Source of the DNA: Burkholderia ubonensis
GTDB taxonomy: Bacteria > Pseudomonadota > Gammaproteobacteria > Burkholderiales > Burkholderiaceae
NCBI RefSeq assembly: GCF_001718695.1
Contig: NZ_CP013420.1
Coordinates: forward strand, 2,418,001-2,482,000
Length of the DNA: 64,000 nt
Reading direction: 5' to 3'
The position numbers and the translations under genes are program-made. The notes under the pieces were generated by a model that was not told the origin of the DNA, did not search any database, and saw only the letters and a program-made list of their open reading frames with translations. Of this stretch, positions 8,957 to 17,917 are shown one piece after another (position 1 is the first letter of the stretch; each line of letters begins with the position of its first letter).

Positions 8957-9456
8957 AGGCTGAACTGAACCAGACTCTCACGCAATTCTGGGGTGAGCGC
9001 ACCCCGCGGGAAAAAAACCTGCTCGGCTGGGGCGGCGCCGTGCTGGCGGTCGCGATCGCCTATTCGGTGCTGTGGTCGCCCGCGCAGGAAGGCCGCGCGC
9101 GGATCACGCGCGCGCTGCCCGCGATGCGCGCCGAGCTCGCGAAGATGACCGCGCAGGCGAACGAAGCGCGCTCGCTCACGGCGGCCGCGCAGGGCGTCGC
9201 GCCGACCGGCGCCGCGCTGAAGGACGCGCTGGCGGCGTCGCTGTCCGACCACGGGATGCCCGGCGGGCAGATCCAGCTGGTCGGCAACGGCGTGCAGATC
9301 CAGCTGAAGAACGCGTCGTTCCCGGCGTGGACCCAATGGCTCGACGACGTGCGCAAGCAGTTCAAGGTGCAGGTCGGCGAGGCGCACGTCACCGCGCTGA
9401 AGGACGACGGCCAGGTCGACCTGACGGCCGTGATGCAGCCGTCGACGCAGAAATGA
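8953..9456 (+). CDS. gspM: GspM, type II secretion platform protein
   Basis: Partner of GspL in the inner-membrane platform, 167 residues from ATG 8953. A short cytoplasmic N-terminus (FWGERTPREKNLLGWGG) is followed by one membrane helix (about residues 25-43) and a periplasmic ferredoxin-like domain. The long frame upstream of 8953 is an out-of-frame shadow of gspL. It is coupled to gspL by an ATGA overlap. Confidence 0.92.
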   Translation: MKAELNQTLTQFWGERTPREKNLLGWGGAVLAVAIAYSVLWSPAQEGRARITRALPAMRAELAKMTAQANEARSLTAAAQGVAPTGAALKDALAASLSDHGMPGGQIQLVGNGVQIQLKNASFPAWTQWLDDVRKQFKVQVGEAHVTALKDDGQVDLTAVMQPSTQK

Positions 9457-9471
9457 TGCAGAAACGACGCA

Positions 9472-10287
9472 ATGGATGATGCAAGCGACGGCCGGCCGAT
9501 GAGGCCGTGGCCGAGACGGCTTTGGGCCGCGTTGCCGTGGCTCGCGGCGGGCGGGCTCGCGACCGCCGTCACGCTGGTCGCGCTCGCGCCGGCCGCGTGG
9601 ATCGCGCCGCAATTCGCGCGCGCGACGGGCGGCCATGTGAACCTCGTCGATCCGGACGGCTCGCTGTGGCACGGCTCGGGCACCCTGATGCTCGCGCCGG
9701 GCGCCGACCGCAGCGCGGCGACGCTGCTGCCGGGGCGGGTCGAATGGACGACGCGCTTCTGGCCGCTCCTGACCGGGCGCGTGCAGATGCGGATGCGGCA
9801 GACCGAGGCGATGCCCGACGCGGTCACGCTCGACGCGACGTGGCGTGGCGCGGTGCTGTCCGCGGGCGCGATGTCGGTGCCGGCGTCGCTGTTGGCGGGG
9901 CTCGGCACGCCGTTCAACACGCTCGACCTGCAGGGCGACGTGTGGGTCCGCTGGAGCGACTGGCGGCTGATCGGCAGCAATGCGTTCGGCCAGCTGACGG
10001 TGACGATCGACGACATGAGCTCGCGCGTGTCGCGCGTGAAGCCGCTCGGCTCGTACCGCGCGGTGCTGCAGGCGAAGGGTTCGGGCGCGGATCTCGACCT
10101 GGCCACGACGAAAGGCCCGCTGTTTCTCGACGGGCACGGCACATTCGGGCCCGGCAGCGGGTCGTTCCGCGGCACCGCGCATGCGGCGCCCGAGCAGCTG
10201 GCGAACCTCGCGGGCCTGCTGAACCTGCTCGGCCATCCGATCGGCGACGGCTCGGTGTCGCTGATCTACGGCGACGCGGCGCGCTGA
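9472..10287 (+). CDS. gspN: GspN, type II secretion accessory protein
   Basis: GspN-family protein of 271 residues with an N-terminal membrane anchor (about residues 16-40) and a beta-rich periplasmic part containing DPDGSLWHGSG and LQGDVWVRWSDWRL. GspN occurs only in some T2SS and is not always essential. It is the last gene of the cluster, 15 bases after gspM, and converges on the outer-membrane efflux gene 24 bases beyond. Confidence 0.9.
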   Translation: MDDASDGRPMRPWPRRLWAALPWLAAGGLATAVTLVALAPAAWIAPQFARATGGHVNLVDPDGSLWHGSGTLMLAPGADRSAATLLPGRVEWTTRFWPLLTGRVQMRMRQTEAMPDAVTLDATWRGAVLSAGAMSVPASLLAGLGTPFNTLDLQGDVWVRWSDWRLIGSNAFGQLTVTIDDMSSRVSRVKPLGSYRAVLQAKGSGADLDLATTKGPLFLDGHGTFGPGSGSFRGTAHAAPEQLANLAGLLNLLGHPIGDGSVSLIYGDAAR

Positions 10288-10311
10288 CGCGCGCGACGCG
10301 CGCATTTCACG

Positions 10312-11850
10312 TCACTTCTGCGCAACCGGCACGGCCGGCGCGCCGCTGGCCGGCGCAGGCGCGGCCACGCCGCCCGTCTCGCGCGCGATCTGCGACACGT
10401 CCCAGCCGCCGCCGAGCGCCTTCACGAGCCCGACCGACGACACCATCCGCTGCCCCGCGATCGTCGCGAGCTTCTGGTGCGCGCTGAACGCGGTCGTCTG
10501 CGCGGTCAGCACGTTCAGGTAGTCGACCGTGCCCGCCTTGTACTGGTTCGTCACGATCGCGAGCGCATGTTCGGCGCTGTCCACCGCCTGCCGCTGCACG
10601 TCGATTTCCTGCGCGAGGATGCGCTGCGACGCCAGGTTGTCCTCGACGTCCTGGAACGCGGTGAGGACCGACAGCCGGTATGCGGCGACGTCCTGGTCGT
10701 AGGTCGCGCGCGCGGCCTCCGTCTGCGCGGCGCGCAGGCCCGCGTCGAACAGCGTCGCCGCGAGCTGCGGGCCGACCGTCCAGAAGCGCGCCGGCAGCGT
10801 GAACAGGTTCGACCACACCGAACTCTGCACGCCGCCCTGTGCCGACAGCGTGAGTGTCGGGAAGAACGCCGAGATCGCGACGCCGATCTGCTCGTTGGCC
10901 GCGGCCGCGCGGCGTTCGGCCGCCGCGATGTCGGGCCGCCGCTCGAGCAGCGCCGACGGCACGCCGACCGGCGTGACGGGCGGCTCGGCGGCGAGCGGCA
11001 GCGGCGGCAGCGAGAACGTCGACGCCGGTTCGCCGATCAGCGTCGCGATCGCGTGCTCGTACTGCGCGCGCGCGACGCCGTTGTCGATCGCGGCCGCCTG
11101 CGCGCTCTGCAGCTGCGTCTGCGCCTGGATCACGTCCGCGCGCGCGGCGACGCCCTGCGCGTACCGGTTCTGCGTGAGCTGCAGCGAGCGCGCGTACGAC
11201 GCGGCGGTGTCGTCGAGCAGCTTCTGCAGCGCATCGGCGGTGCGCAGCTGGAAGTAGGTCTGCGCGAGCGTCGCCTGCTGAGACAGCCGCGCGTTCGCGA
11301 GATCGGCGGCGGCCGCCGATTCGCCCGCGCGCTGCGCGCCGACCGTGCGGCTCACCTTGCCCCACAGGTCGGGCTCCCACGACGCGTCGAGGCCGACGCT
11401 GTAGCTGTTGCCGATCGATCCGGAACTGCCGCCGCCGAAGCTCGACGACGAGCCGGACGACAGCGACGCGCGCGGCGTGCGGGAGCGCGAGCCCGACGCG
11501 CTCAGCCCGACGGTCGGGAAATACGCGGCGCGCGCCTCGGCGACGAGCGCGCGCGCCTGCCGGTACGCGGCCGCCGACTGCGCGATGGTCTGGTTCGACG
11601 CGTTCAGCTTGCCGATCAGCGCGTCGAGCTGCGGATCGCCGTAGACGCTCCACCAAGCGCCGCGGTCGGCGCCGTCGGCCGGCTGCGCGACCTTCCAGCC
11701 GGCGGGCGCTTCCTTGAACGCGGCGGGCATCGGCGTGTCGGGGCGGTGATAGTCGGGCCCGACGGCGCAGCCGGCGAGCAGCATGGCGGTCGCGAACGCG
11801 ACGGCGGCGGCGAGCGGGCGGCGGGCGCGCGGGGATGGGACGTACGGCAT
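10312..11850 (-). CDS. NodT/OprM-family outer-membrane efflux lipoprotein
   Basis: TolC-like outer-membrane channel of a tripartite efflux pump, 512 residues. It has a lipoprotein signal ending in LLAGC, the NodT opening CAVGPDYHRPDTPMP, and two OEP repeats of long alternating helices (for example QATLAQTYFQLRTADALQ and AAYRLSVLTAFQDVEDNLAS). The C-terminus is Ala/Pro-rich. It points away from the MarR/MFS genes, which presumably belong to the same pump. The substrate cannot be read from the sequence. Confidence 0.93.
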   Translation of the reverse strand: MPYVPSPRARRPLAAAVAFATAMLLAGCAVGPDYHRPDTPMPAAFKEAPAGWKVAQPADGADRGAWWSVYGDPQLDALIGKLNASNQTIAQSAAAYRQARALVAEARAAYFPTVGLSASGSRSRTPRASLSSGSSSSFGGGSSGSIGNSYSVGLDASWEPDLWGKVSRTVGAQRAGESAAAADLANARLSQQATLAQTYFQLRTADALQKLLDDTAASYARSLQLTQNRYAQGVAARADVIQAQTQLQSAQAAAIDNGVARAQYEHAIATLIGEPASTFSLPPLPLAAEPPVTPVGVPSALLERRPDIAAAERRAAAANEQIGVAISAFFPTLTLSAQGGVQSSVWSNLFTLPARFWTVGPQLAATLFDAGLRAAQTEAARATYDQDVAAYRLSVLTAFQDVEDNLASQRILAQEIDVQRQAVDSAEHALAIVTNQYKAGTVDYLNVLTAQTTAFSAHQKLATIAGQRMVSSVGLVKALGGGWDVSQIARETGGVAAPAPASGAPAVPVAQK

Positions 11851-12093
11851 GCGTGTGATTCCTGTCTGGGCGCGGCCCGGGGCATGGGCACGCGGGCGCG
11901 CGATGCGGCCGGCAGGCCGCAGGCGGACAAATGGTAACTGACGGCGGGGAAGCTGCGCAGCCGTTAGGGTAAGGCGCGCGAGGGCGGGAATGTGTTACCG
12001 GCGCGGCAGGCCGGGTTACCGGGCATTACGGATCGCTTGCGGCGGATGGCGCACGCGGGGCGCGCCGCTCGCCGGCAGGTGCCGGCCGGTCAG

Positions 12094-12381
12094 TCAGTGG
12101 CAGTGTGCGGGTTCGATGGCGGCCGCGCGCCATGACGACGGCTCCGTGGCGGCCGCCGCCTTGCGTTCGCCATTGCGTGCCCCCTTCGCGTTGCGCTGCC
12201 GGCGATGATCGAACCACGCGAACCCGAGCGCCGCGAGCGAGCCGCCCGGCAACACCAGCATCGCGACGTACAGCGCGAGCTTCCAGCCGCGGTGCGGCCC
12301 GGAGAACACATGGTGAGCGGTATCGGTCAGGTTGCGGCGCAGCGCGCCGGCGGCATTTTTCAGGAACAGCATCGCGAACAT
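12094..12381 (-). CDS. Small single-pass membrane protein, unknown function
   Basis: A 95-residue product from ATG 12381, chosen because GAGG stands just before it and the upstream residues look non-coding; the frame is open to 12525. One hydrophobic segment (about residues 32-52, KLALYVAMLVLPGGSLAALG) is followed by a basic stretch. It lies between the efflux outer-membrane gene and marR, pointing leftward. I do not recognise the family. It could be a regulatory small protein of the efflux locus or unrelated. Confidence 0.55.
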   Translation of the reverse strand: MFAMLFLKNAAGALRRNLTDTAHHVFSGPHRGWKLALYVAMLVLPGGSLAALGFAWFDHRRQRNAKGARNGERKAAAATEPSSWRAAAIEPAHCH

Positions 12382-12472
12382 CCTCGAGGCGCCCGCGGCG
12401 CGGGCAAGGCAGGTCAGAACATCGTCTCCGGCAGTGCAGGTCGCACGTCGTAACTGGTTGCCTGAAATAATA

Positions 12473-12501
12473 TTGACTAAGCAATTAATTTTCAAGATAC
12501 T
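12473..12501 (+). promoter_or_regulatory. Predicted sigma70 promoter of marR with overlapping palindrome
   Basis: TTGACT (12473-12478) and GATACT (12496-12501) are separated by 17 bases and lie 48 bases upstream of the marR ATG. TTGACTAAGCAA (12473-12484) is an imperfect palindrome over the -35, a typical place for a MarR-family operator, so autorepression is plausible. The surrounding DNA is clearly more AT-rich than its flanks. Confidence 0.6.
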
Positions 12502-12548
12502 GGTCGCGTTTTTCCGACAAAGCACTATTGCTGCGCGCGCAATCGAGA

Positions 12549-13037
12549 ATGAACGGCGGTCTCTACGATCCTGACGGCATCGAGCTGGAATCGAGTCTCG
12601 GCTACTACCTGACGAAGGCGCGTCAGGCGCTCATCGAGCGGATGGACCGCGCGCTGGAGCCGCTCGACCTGACCGCGCAGCAGGTCGGCGTGATCCTGCT
12701 GCTGTCGCGCGGATACGTGCGCACGCCGTTCGAGCTGTCGCGCAAGATGGCGTATGACAGCGGCTCGATGACGCGGATGCTCGACCGGCTCGAGCGCAAG
12801 GGCTTCATCGCACGCTCACGCAGCGAGCAGGACCGCCGCGTGATCGAGCTGACGCTGACCGAACGCGGCGCCGACGCCGCCCGCGCGCTGCCGTCGCTGA
12901 TCGCGACCGCGCTGAACGCGCAGCTCGCCGGCTTCTCGGCCGACGAGCTCGCGACGCTCACGGGCCTGTTGCAGCGCTTCATCGCGAACGGCCCCGGCAC
13001 CCTCGGGTGCGATTCGTCCGGCGAGCCGGACTGCTGA
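12549..13037 (+). CDS. MarR-family transcriptional regulator
   Basis: Winged-helix dimeric repressor of 162 residues, start at ATG 12549 (ATG 12528 would add seven residues). The DNA-binding region is visible: LTAQQVGVILLLSRG, then MAYDSGSMTRMLDRLERKGF and the wing RSRSEQDRRVIELTLTERG. It lies 157 bases upstream of the MFS pump gene on the same strand and probably controls it in response to a pump substrate, as EmrR/MprA does. Confidence 0.92.
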   Translation: MNGGLYDPDGIELESSLGYYLTKARQALIERMDRALEPLDLTAQQVGVILLLSRGYVRTPFELSRKMAYDSGSMTRMLDRLERKGFIARSRSEQDRRVIELTLTERGADAARALPSLIATALNAQLAGFSADELATLTGLLQRFIANGPGTLGCDSSGEPDC

Positions 13038-13194
13038 AGCCATGCGAGGCGTCGACATTTTGGTTAAGCGTTCACTTATTTATCTGTCTGGGCAGAAGAT
13101 GACGCGTCATACGCTCCGCTCCACGTATTTCCCCTCGTTCCCGGCCGTGCACGCCCGTCGTGCGCTTTGCGCGCGCCGCGCATAGGAGATTCCG

Positions 13195-14766
13195 ATGTCC
13201 GACACCACGGCCTCCGCGGCCTCGCCCGCGTCCCCCGCCGCCGAACCGGCGCCGCTGTCCGGCGGCGCCCTCGCGCTGCTCACCGTCGGGCTCGCGCTCG
13301 GCACCTTCATGGAAGTGCTCGACACGTCGATCGCGAACGTCGCGGTGCCGACGATCTCGGGCAGCCTCGGCGTCGCGACGAGCGAAGGCACATGGGTGAT
13401 CTCGTCGTATTCGGTCGCGTCCGCGATCGCGGTGCCGCTCACCGGCTGGCTCGCGCGGCGGGTCGGCGAGGTGCGCCTGTTCACGCTGTCGGTGCTCGCG
13501 TTCACGATCGCGTCCGCGCTGTGCGGCCTCGCGAACAACTTCGAGACGCTGATCGCGTTCCGGCTGCTGCAGGGGCTCGTGTCGGGGCCGATGGTGCCGC
13601 TGTCGCAGACGATCCTGATGCGCAGCTACCCGCCCGCGAAGCGCGGGCTCGCGCTCGGGCTATGGGCGATGACGGTGATCGTGGCGCCGATCTTCGGCCC
13701 GCTGCTGGGCGGCTGGATCAGCGACAACTACACGTGGCCGTGGATCTTCTACATCAACCTGCCGATCGGCGTGTTCTCGGCAGCCTGCGCGTTCGTGCTT
13801 CTGCGCGGCCGCGAGACGAAGACGACCAGGCAGCGGATCGACGCGGTCGGGCTCGCGCTGCTCGTGATCGGCGTGTCGTGCCTGCAGATGATGCTCGACC
13901 TCGGCAAGGACCGCGACTGGTTCAACTCGACGTTCATCGTCGCGCTCGCGCTGATCGCGGTCGTGTCGCTCGCGTTCATGCTCGTGTGGGAGGCGACCGA
14001 GAAGGAGCCGGTGGTCGACCTCACGCTCTTCAAGGACCGCAACTTCGCGCTCGGCGCGCTGATCATCTCGTTCGGCTTCATGGCGTTCTTCGGCTCGGTC
14101 GTGATCTTCCCGCTGTGGCTGCAGACGGTGATGGGCTACACGGCCGGCAAGGCCGGCCTCGCGACCGCGCCGGTCGGGCTGCTCGCGCTGGTGCTGTCGC
14201 CGCTGATCGGCCGCAACATGCACCGGCTCGACCTGCGGATGGTCGCGAGCTTCGCGTTCGTCGTGTTCGCCGGCGTGTCGATCTGGAACTCGACGTTCAC
14301 GCTCGACGTGCCGTTCAACCACGTGATCCTGCCGCGGCTCGTGCAGGGGATCGGCGTCGCGTGCTTCTTCGTGCCGATGACGACGATCACGCTGTCGAGC
14401 ATCGCCGACGACCGGCTCGCGAGCGCGTCGGGGCTGTCGAACTTCCTGCGCACGCTGTCCGGCGCGATCGGCACCGCGGCCAGCTCGACGTTCTGGGAGA
14501 ACGACGCGATCTACCACCATGCGCGGCTGTCCGAATCCGTGAGCGTCTACGCGCAGAGCACGACCGACTACCAGGGTGCGCTCGCGCAGCTCGGCATCGC
14601 GGGCCAGATGTCGAACGCGCAGATCAACCAGATCGTCACGCAGCAAGGCTTCATGATGGCGACCAACGACTTCTTCCACCTGTCGGCGATCGTGTTCGTC
14701 GCGCTCGCGGCGCTCGTGTGGATCACCAAGCCGAGGAAGGGCGCGGGGCCGGCGATGGGGCATTGA
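13195..14766 (+). CDS. EmrB/QacA-type DHA2 MFS drug exporter
   Basis: Fourteen-helix drug:H+ antiporter of 523 residues. The DHA2 motif in helix 1 (LDTSIANVAVPTISGSL), motif A after helix 2 (GWLARRVGEVRLF) and motif C in helix 5 are visible. AGGAGATT precedes the ATG. In E. coli the homologue EmrB works with the fusion protein EmrA and TolC. Here no EmrA-like gene lies between marR and this gene or elsewhere in the window, although a NodT-type channel is encoded nearby. Only 157 bases separate it from marR. Confidence 0.93.
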   Translation: MSDTTASAASPASPAAEPAPLSGGALALLTVGLALGTFMEVLDTSIANVAVPTISGSLGVATSEGTWVISSYSVASAIAVPLTGWLARRVGEVRLFTLSVLAFTIASALCGLANNFETLIAFRLLQGLVSGPMVPLSQTILMRSYPPAKRGLALGLWAMTVIVAPIFGPLLGGWISDNYTWPWIFYINLPIGVFSAACAFVLLRGRETKTTRQRIDAVGLALLVIGVSCLQMMLDLGKDRDWFNSTFIVALALIAVVSLAFMLVWEATEKEPVVDLTLFKDRNFALGALIISFGFMAFFGSVVIFPLWLQTVMGYTAGKAGLATAPVGLLALVLSPLIGRNMHRLDLRMVASFAFVVFAGVSIWNSTFTLDVPFNHVILPRLVQGIGVACFFVPMTTITLSSIADDRLASASGLSNFLRTLSGAIGTAASSTFWENDAIYHHARLSESVSVYAQSTTDYQGALAQLGIAGQMSNAQINQIVTQQGFMMATNDFFHLSAIVFVALAALVWITKPRKGAGPAMGH

Positions 14767-14888
14767 GCCCCGCCGCGGCCGGCGTCGCGTGCCCGGCCAC
14801 CGGCCGCGGGCCGCACACGTCGCCCACGCCCACCGCCCACGGCACGCATGAGCCGCACGGCCGCCGCGTGCCGATGTCCCGGCCCGCA

Positions 14889-15815
14889 TCACTCGCGCGC
14901 GAGCAGACCCCCGAAGGCGAGATCATCGCCGGACGCGATGGGCAGCGTCGCGCGCGCGACCTCGAGCCACGCGCGCGCCGCGTGCGACAGATAGCCCTTC
15001 TTCAGCCAGCCGAGCGCGATCGCCCAGGTGATCTCCGGCTCGACGATCGGCCGGCACGTGAACTGGTCGGGATCGAGCCGCCGGCAGTACGGCTCGGGCA
15101 GGAGCGCGATGCCGACCCCCGCGTGCACGAGCGCGGCCATGAAATCCCAGTGCCCGCTGCGGCTCACGATCGACGGCGTGAAGCCGACCTGCCGGCACGC
15201 GTCGAGCACCGCGTCGTGCAGCGCGAGGCTTTCCGCGTAGAACACGAACGATTCGCGCGCGAGGTCGGCGAGCGGCACCGCCGGGTGCTCCTCCCAGCGC
15301 GACTCGCGCGGCGCGACGAGCCACAGCGGCGCGCGCACCATCGGCAGCCGGTCGAACACCTCCGGATCGACCGGCTCCAGCAGCCCGCCCAGCTCCAGCT
15401 CGCCCGCCACCAGCGCGGCCTCGATCATCCGCGCGCCCTGCTCGAACAGCTTCAGCTCGATGTTCGGGTAGCGCTGCTTGTACGCGGCGATGATCGGCGT
15501 GAACAGCGACCCGCCGAGCGGCGGGATGCCGATCGACAGCTCGCCGCGGCCCAGCGTGCCGAGGTCGTTCAGCTCCGACTGCAGCTGCGCCTGCGCGGCG
15601 AGCACGTCCTGCCCGCGCTGGAACACGATCCGCCCGGCGTCGGTGAGCACCATCTGCCGGCCGTCGCGCAGCAGCAGCGGCGAGCCGATCTCGTCCTCGA
15701 GCGCCTTCACCATCTTGCTGATGGTCGGCTGGGTCACGAACAGCCTGTCGGCCGCCGCGGTGAAGCTCTGCTGGCGGACCACCTCGACGAAATACCGCAG
15801 TGCGCGCAACTCCAT
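14889..15815 (-). CDS. cidR: LysR-family regulator, CidR-like
   Basis: LysR-type regulator of 308 residues from ATG 15815, which gives the standard N-terminus MELRALRYFVEVV; the frame is open 22 codons further but without family similarity. HTH: SFTAAADRLFVTQPTISKMV. A LysR substrate-binding domain fills the rest. It is divergent from the cidA/lrgA-like and cidB/lrgB-like genes, the arrangement of CidR, which in Gram-positives activates cidABC in response to acetate/overflow metabolism. The effector is not known here. Confidence 0.9.
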   Translation of the reverse strand: MELRALRYFVEVVRQQSFTAAADRLFVTQPTISKMVKALEDEIGSPLLLRDGRQMVLTDAGRIVFQRGQDVLAAQAQLQSELNDLGTLGRGELSIGIPPLGGSLFTPIIAAYKQRYPNIELKLFEQGARMIEAALVAGELELGGLLEPVDPEVFDRLPMVRAPLWLVAPRESRWEEHPAVPLADLARESFVFYAESLALHDAVLDACRQVGFTPSIVSRSGHWDFMAALVHAGVGIALLPEPYCRRLDPDQFTCRPIVEPEITWAIALGWLKKGYLSHAARAWLEVARATLPIASGDDLAFGGLLARE

Positions 15816-15849
15816 CGGCGCCTCCCCAGATTGGTGCAACGGTCGTAGA

Positions 15850-15864
15850 ATTCCGAAATGGAAT
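15850..15864. promoter_or_regulatory. LysR-type operator upstream of cidA
   Basis: ATTCC-N5-GGAAT is a perfect 5+5 inverted repeat that contains a T-N11-A LysR box. It lies 35 bases upstream of the LysR gene start and 86 bases upstream of cidA. A TATACT hexamer at 15911-15916 is a candidate -10 for cidA; its -35 is weak, as expected for an activated promoter. Confidence 0.6.
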
Positions 15865-15950
15865 GACAAGGATAGAGACAAGTCATTTTATTTATGGATG
15901 GGGGAAACCCTATACTCCTACCATCAACCGAATCTCTGCAGGAGCCAGCC

Positions 15951-16427
15951 ATGAGCCACTCGACCGCGTCTGTCGCCGTCCTTCCCGCCACGCCGGGCAA
16001 GCTCACGCGCACTGGCCGGATCGCGCTGCAGGCCGCCGCGCTCGGCGTGCTGTGGATGGCCGTCGACTGGGCCGTGCGCGCGGTCGGGCTGTCGGTGCCG
16101 TCGGGCGTGATCGGCCTCGCGGTGCTGCTCGTGCTGCTGTTCTCCGGCGGCGTCGCGCCGGCGTGGGTGAAGGACGGCGCGAACTGGCTGCTGTCCGACA
16201 TGCTGCTGTTCTTCGTGCCGGCCGCGGTCGCGGCCGTGCAGTACGGCGGCCTGTTCCGCGAGGACGGCTGGCGGCTCGCGCTCGTCGTCGTCGCCGGCAC
16301 CGCGTTCGTGATGGTCGCGGTGGCCGTCGCGGTCGACCTCGCCGCGAAGCTCGAGCGCAAGCTCGCCGCGCAACGCATGTTCGCCGAACGCCGCCGCGCG
16401 CGTCTGGCGACCGTGTCGGTCCACTGA
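15951..16427 (+). CDS. cidA: CidA/LrgA-family holin-like membrane protein
   Basis: Small polytopic membrane protein of the CidA/LrgA family, 158 residues, with about four hydrophobic helices after a 25-residue soluble N-terminus. VPSGVIGLAVLLVLLFSGG and WLLSDMLLFFVPAAVAAV are the family signatures. Members were proposed to act as holin/antiholin in cell lysis; recent views favour pyruvate or small-molecule transport. The start at ATG 15951 has AGGAG upstream. cidB follows after 13 bases. Confidence 0.9.
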   Translation: MSHSTASVAVLPATPGKLTRTGRIALQAAALGVLWMAVDWAVRAVGLSVPSGVIGLAVLLVLLFSGGVAPAWVKDGANWLLSDMLLFFVPAAVAAVQYGGLFREDGWRLALVVVAGTAFVMVAVAVAVDLAAKLERKLAAQRMFAERRRARLATVSVH

Positions 16428-16440
16428 GCCGGAGCCCGTC

Positions 16441-17163
16441 ATGCATGCGCTGCTGTCGCGCCTGAGCGTCGACCAGGTGAACGCCGCGATCTCCGTCGGC
16501 TGCTTCGTGCTGACGGTCGTGCTGTACTTCGCGTCGAAGCGGCTCTATGCGTACCGGAAGACGCTGCTGTTCTCGCCGCTCGTGTTCGTGCCCGGCGTGC
16601 TGGTCACGCTCGTCGCGCTGACGGGCATCCCGTATTCGGTCTACTTCCGCGACACGCGCTGGCTGATGTGGCTGCTCGGCCCGGCGACGATCGCGTTCGC
16701 GGTGCCGATCTACGACTACCGCGACCTGATCCGCCGCCACTGGCTGTCGCTGTCGGTCGGCGTCGTGGTCGGCATCGCCGCCGGGGTCTGCGGGTCGCTG
16801 CTGCTCGCGAAGCTGCTGCACCTGTCGCCGGAGCTGCAGCGCTCGCTGATGACCCGCTCGGTGTCGACGCCGTTCGCGCTCGCCGTCTCCGACAAGATCC
16901 ATGCGCCGAAGGACCTGACCGCGCTGTTCGTGATCGCGACCGGCATCTGCGGGATGCTGCTCGGCGAGATCGTGCTCGCGCTCGTGCCGATGCGCACGCG
17001 GCTCGCGCGCGGCGCGCTGTTCGGCGCGGCCGCGCACGGCGTGGGCACCGCGAAGGCGCGCGAGATCGGCAGCGAGGAAGGCGTCGTGTCGAGCCTGACG
17101 ATGATGATCGCGGGCGTCGCGATGGTGCTGCTCGCGCCGCTGTTGACGCTGCTGCCGATCTGA
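16441..17163 (+). CDS. cidB: CidB/LrgB-family membrane protein
   Basis: Polytopic partner of CidA/LrgA, 240 residues. Family motifs are LGPATIAFAVPIY in the middle, RSVSTPFALAVSDKI and the C-terminal AHGVGTAKAREIGSEEG. In an operon with the previous gene, under the divergent LysR regulator. Confidence 0.92.
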   Translation: MHALLSRLSVDQVNAAISVGCFVLTVVLYFASKRLYAYRKTLLFSPLVFVPGVLVTLVALTGIPYSVYFRDTRWLMWLLGPATIAFAVPIYDYRDLIRRHWLSLSVGVVVGIAAGVCGSLLLAKLLHLSPELQRSLMTRSVSTPFALAVSDKIHAPKDLTALFVIATGICGMLLGEIVLALVPMRTRLARGALFGAAAHGVGTAKAREIGSEEGVVSSLTMMIAGVAMVLLAPLLTLLPI

Positions 17164-17391
17164 CGGCGGCGGGCCGGGCACGCCGGTGCGGCCGCCCGGC
17201 CGATCGCGGCTGCCGGCGCTCGCCCGGCCTTTTGCCGTTGCCCGCCCTCAGGCTGTCCGCCGCTGGCCCCTCACCGCCCGGCCCGCCCGACAATCGCCTG
17301 AGATAACCGCAAATCCCCCCTCTTTTCCGCCCATCGGCTTCGGGCCGGATGCCGAACAATGCATGCTACGAGTCACCACGCACGCATTCAC

Positions 17392-17896
17392 ATGGCCTCC
17401 ACGACTGCAAATCCGCCCGCCGACAAGCCGGCTTCGTCCGGCAAGCTCAAGCGCATCGCGCTGTTCGCCGTCATCGCGCTCGGCGCCGCGGCCGCCGCCG
17501 CGGGCGGCATGTACGTGTTCCTGAGCAAGCAGGGCGTCAGCCATGCGAGCGGCCCGGTCGAGCCGCCGCCGCTCGCCGCGCCGGTATTCTTCCCGCTCGA
17601 CCCGCTCACCGTGAACCTGCAGTCGGAAGACGGCGTCCAGCACTACCTGCGCGTCGGGCTGTCGCTGAAGATCACCGATGCGAAGGCGCAGGAGCAGCTG
17701 ACCGCGCGCATGCCGGAGATCCGCAGCCGCATCCTGCTCGCGCTGAGCAACAAGCACCCGGAGGAGCTCGCAACGCCCGACGGCAAGCGCGCGCTCGCCC
17801 GGCGAGCTGAAGGGCCTGATCGAGCAGCCGACGCAGCCGGGCAACCAGCACGCGAAGGTCGACGACGTGCTGTTCACCGAGTTCGTCGTCCAGTAA
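17392..17896 (+). pseudogene. fliL: FliL, flagellar basal-body protein, frameshifted near the C-terminus
   Basis: FliL surrounds the flagellar stator and MotAB and supports swarming torque. The start is ATG 17392. A membrane helix lies at about residues 20-40, then the FliL domain (FFPLDPLTVNL, HYLRVGLSLKI, RSRILLALSNKHPEEL). At the CCC run 17798-17800 the frame changes. In the original frame the protein runs on with unrelated basic sequence to 17997, into fliM. Removing one C restores GELKGLIEQPTQPG to VDDVLFTEFVVQ and a TAA at 17894-17896, the expected FliL ending. The break is a one-base insertion: mutation or sequencing error. Confidence 0.85.
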
Positions 17897-17917
17897 CTCG
17901 CCGACAAAGGAACGCAG

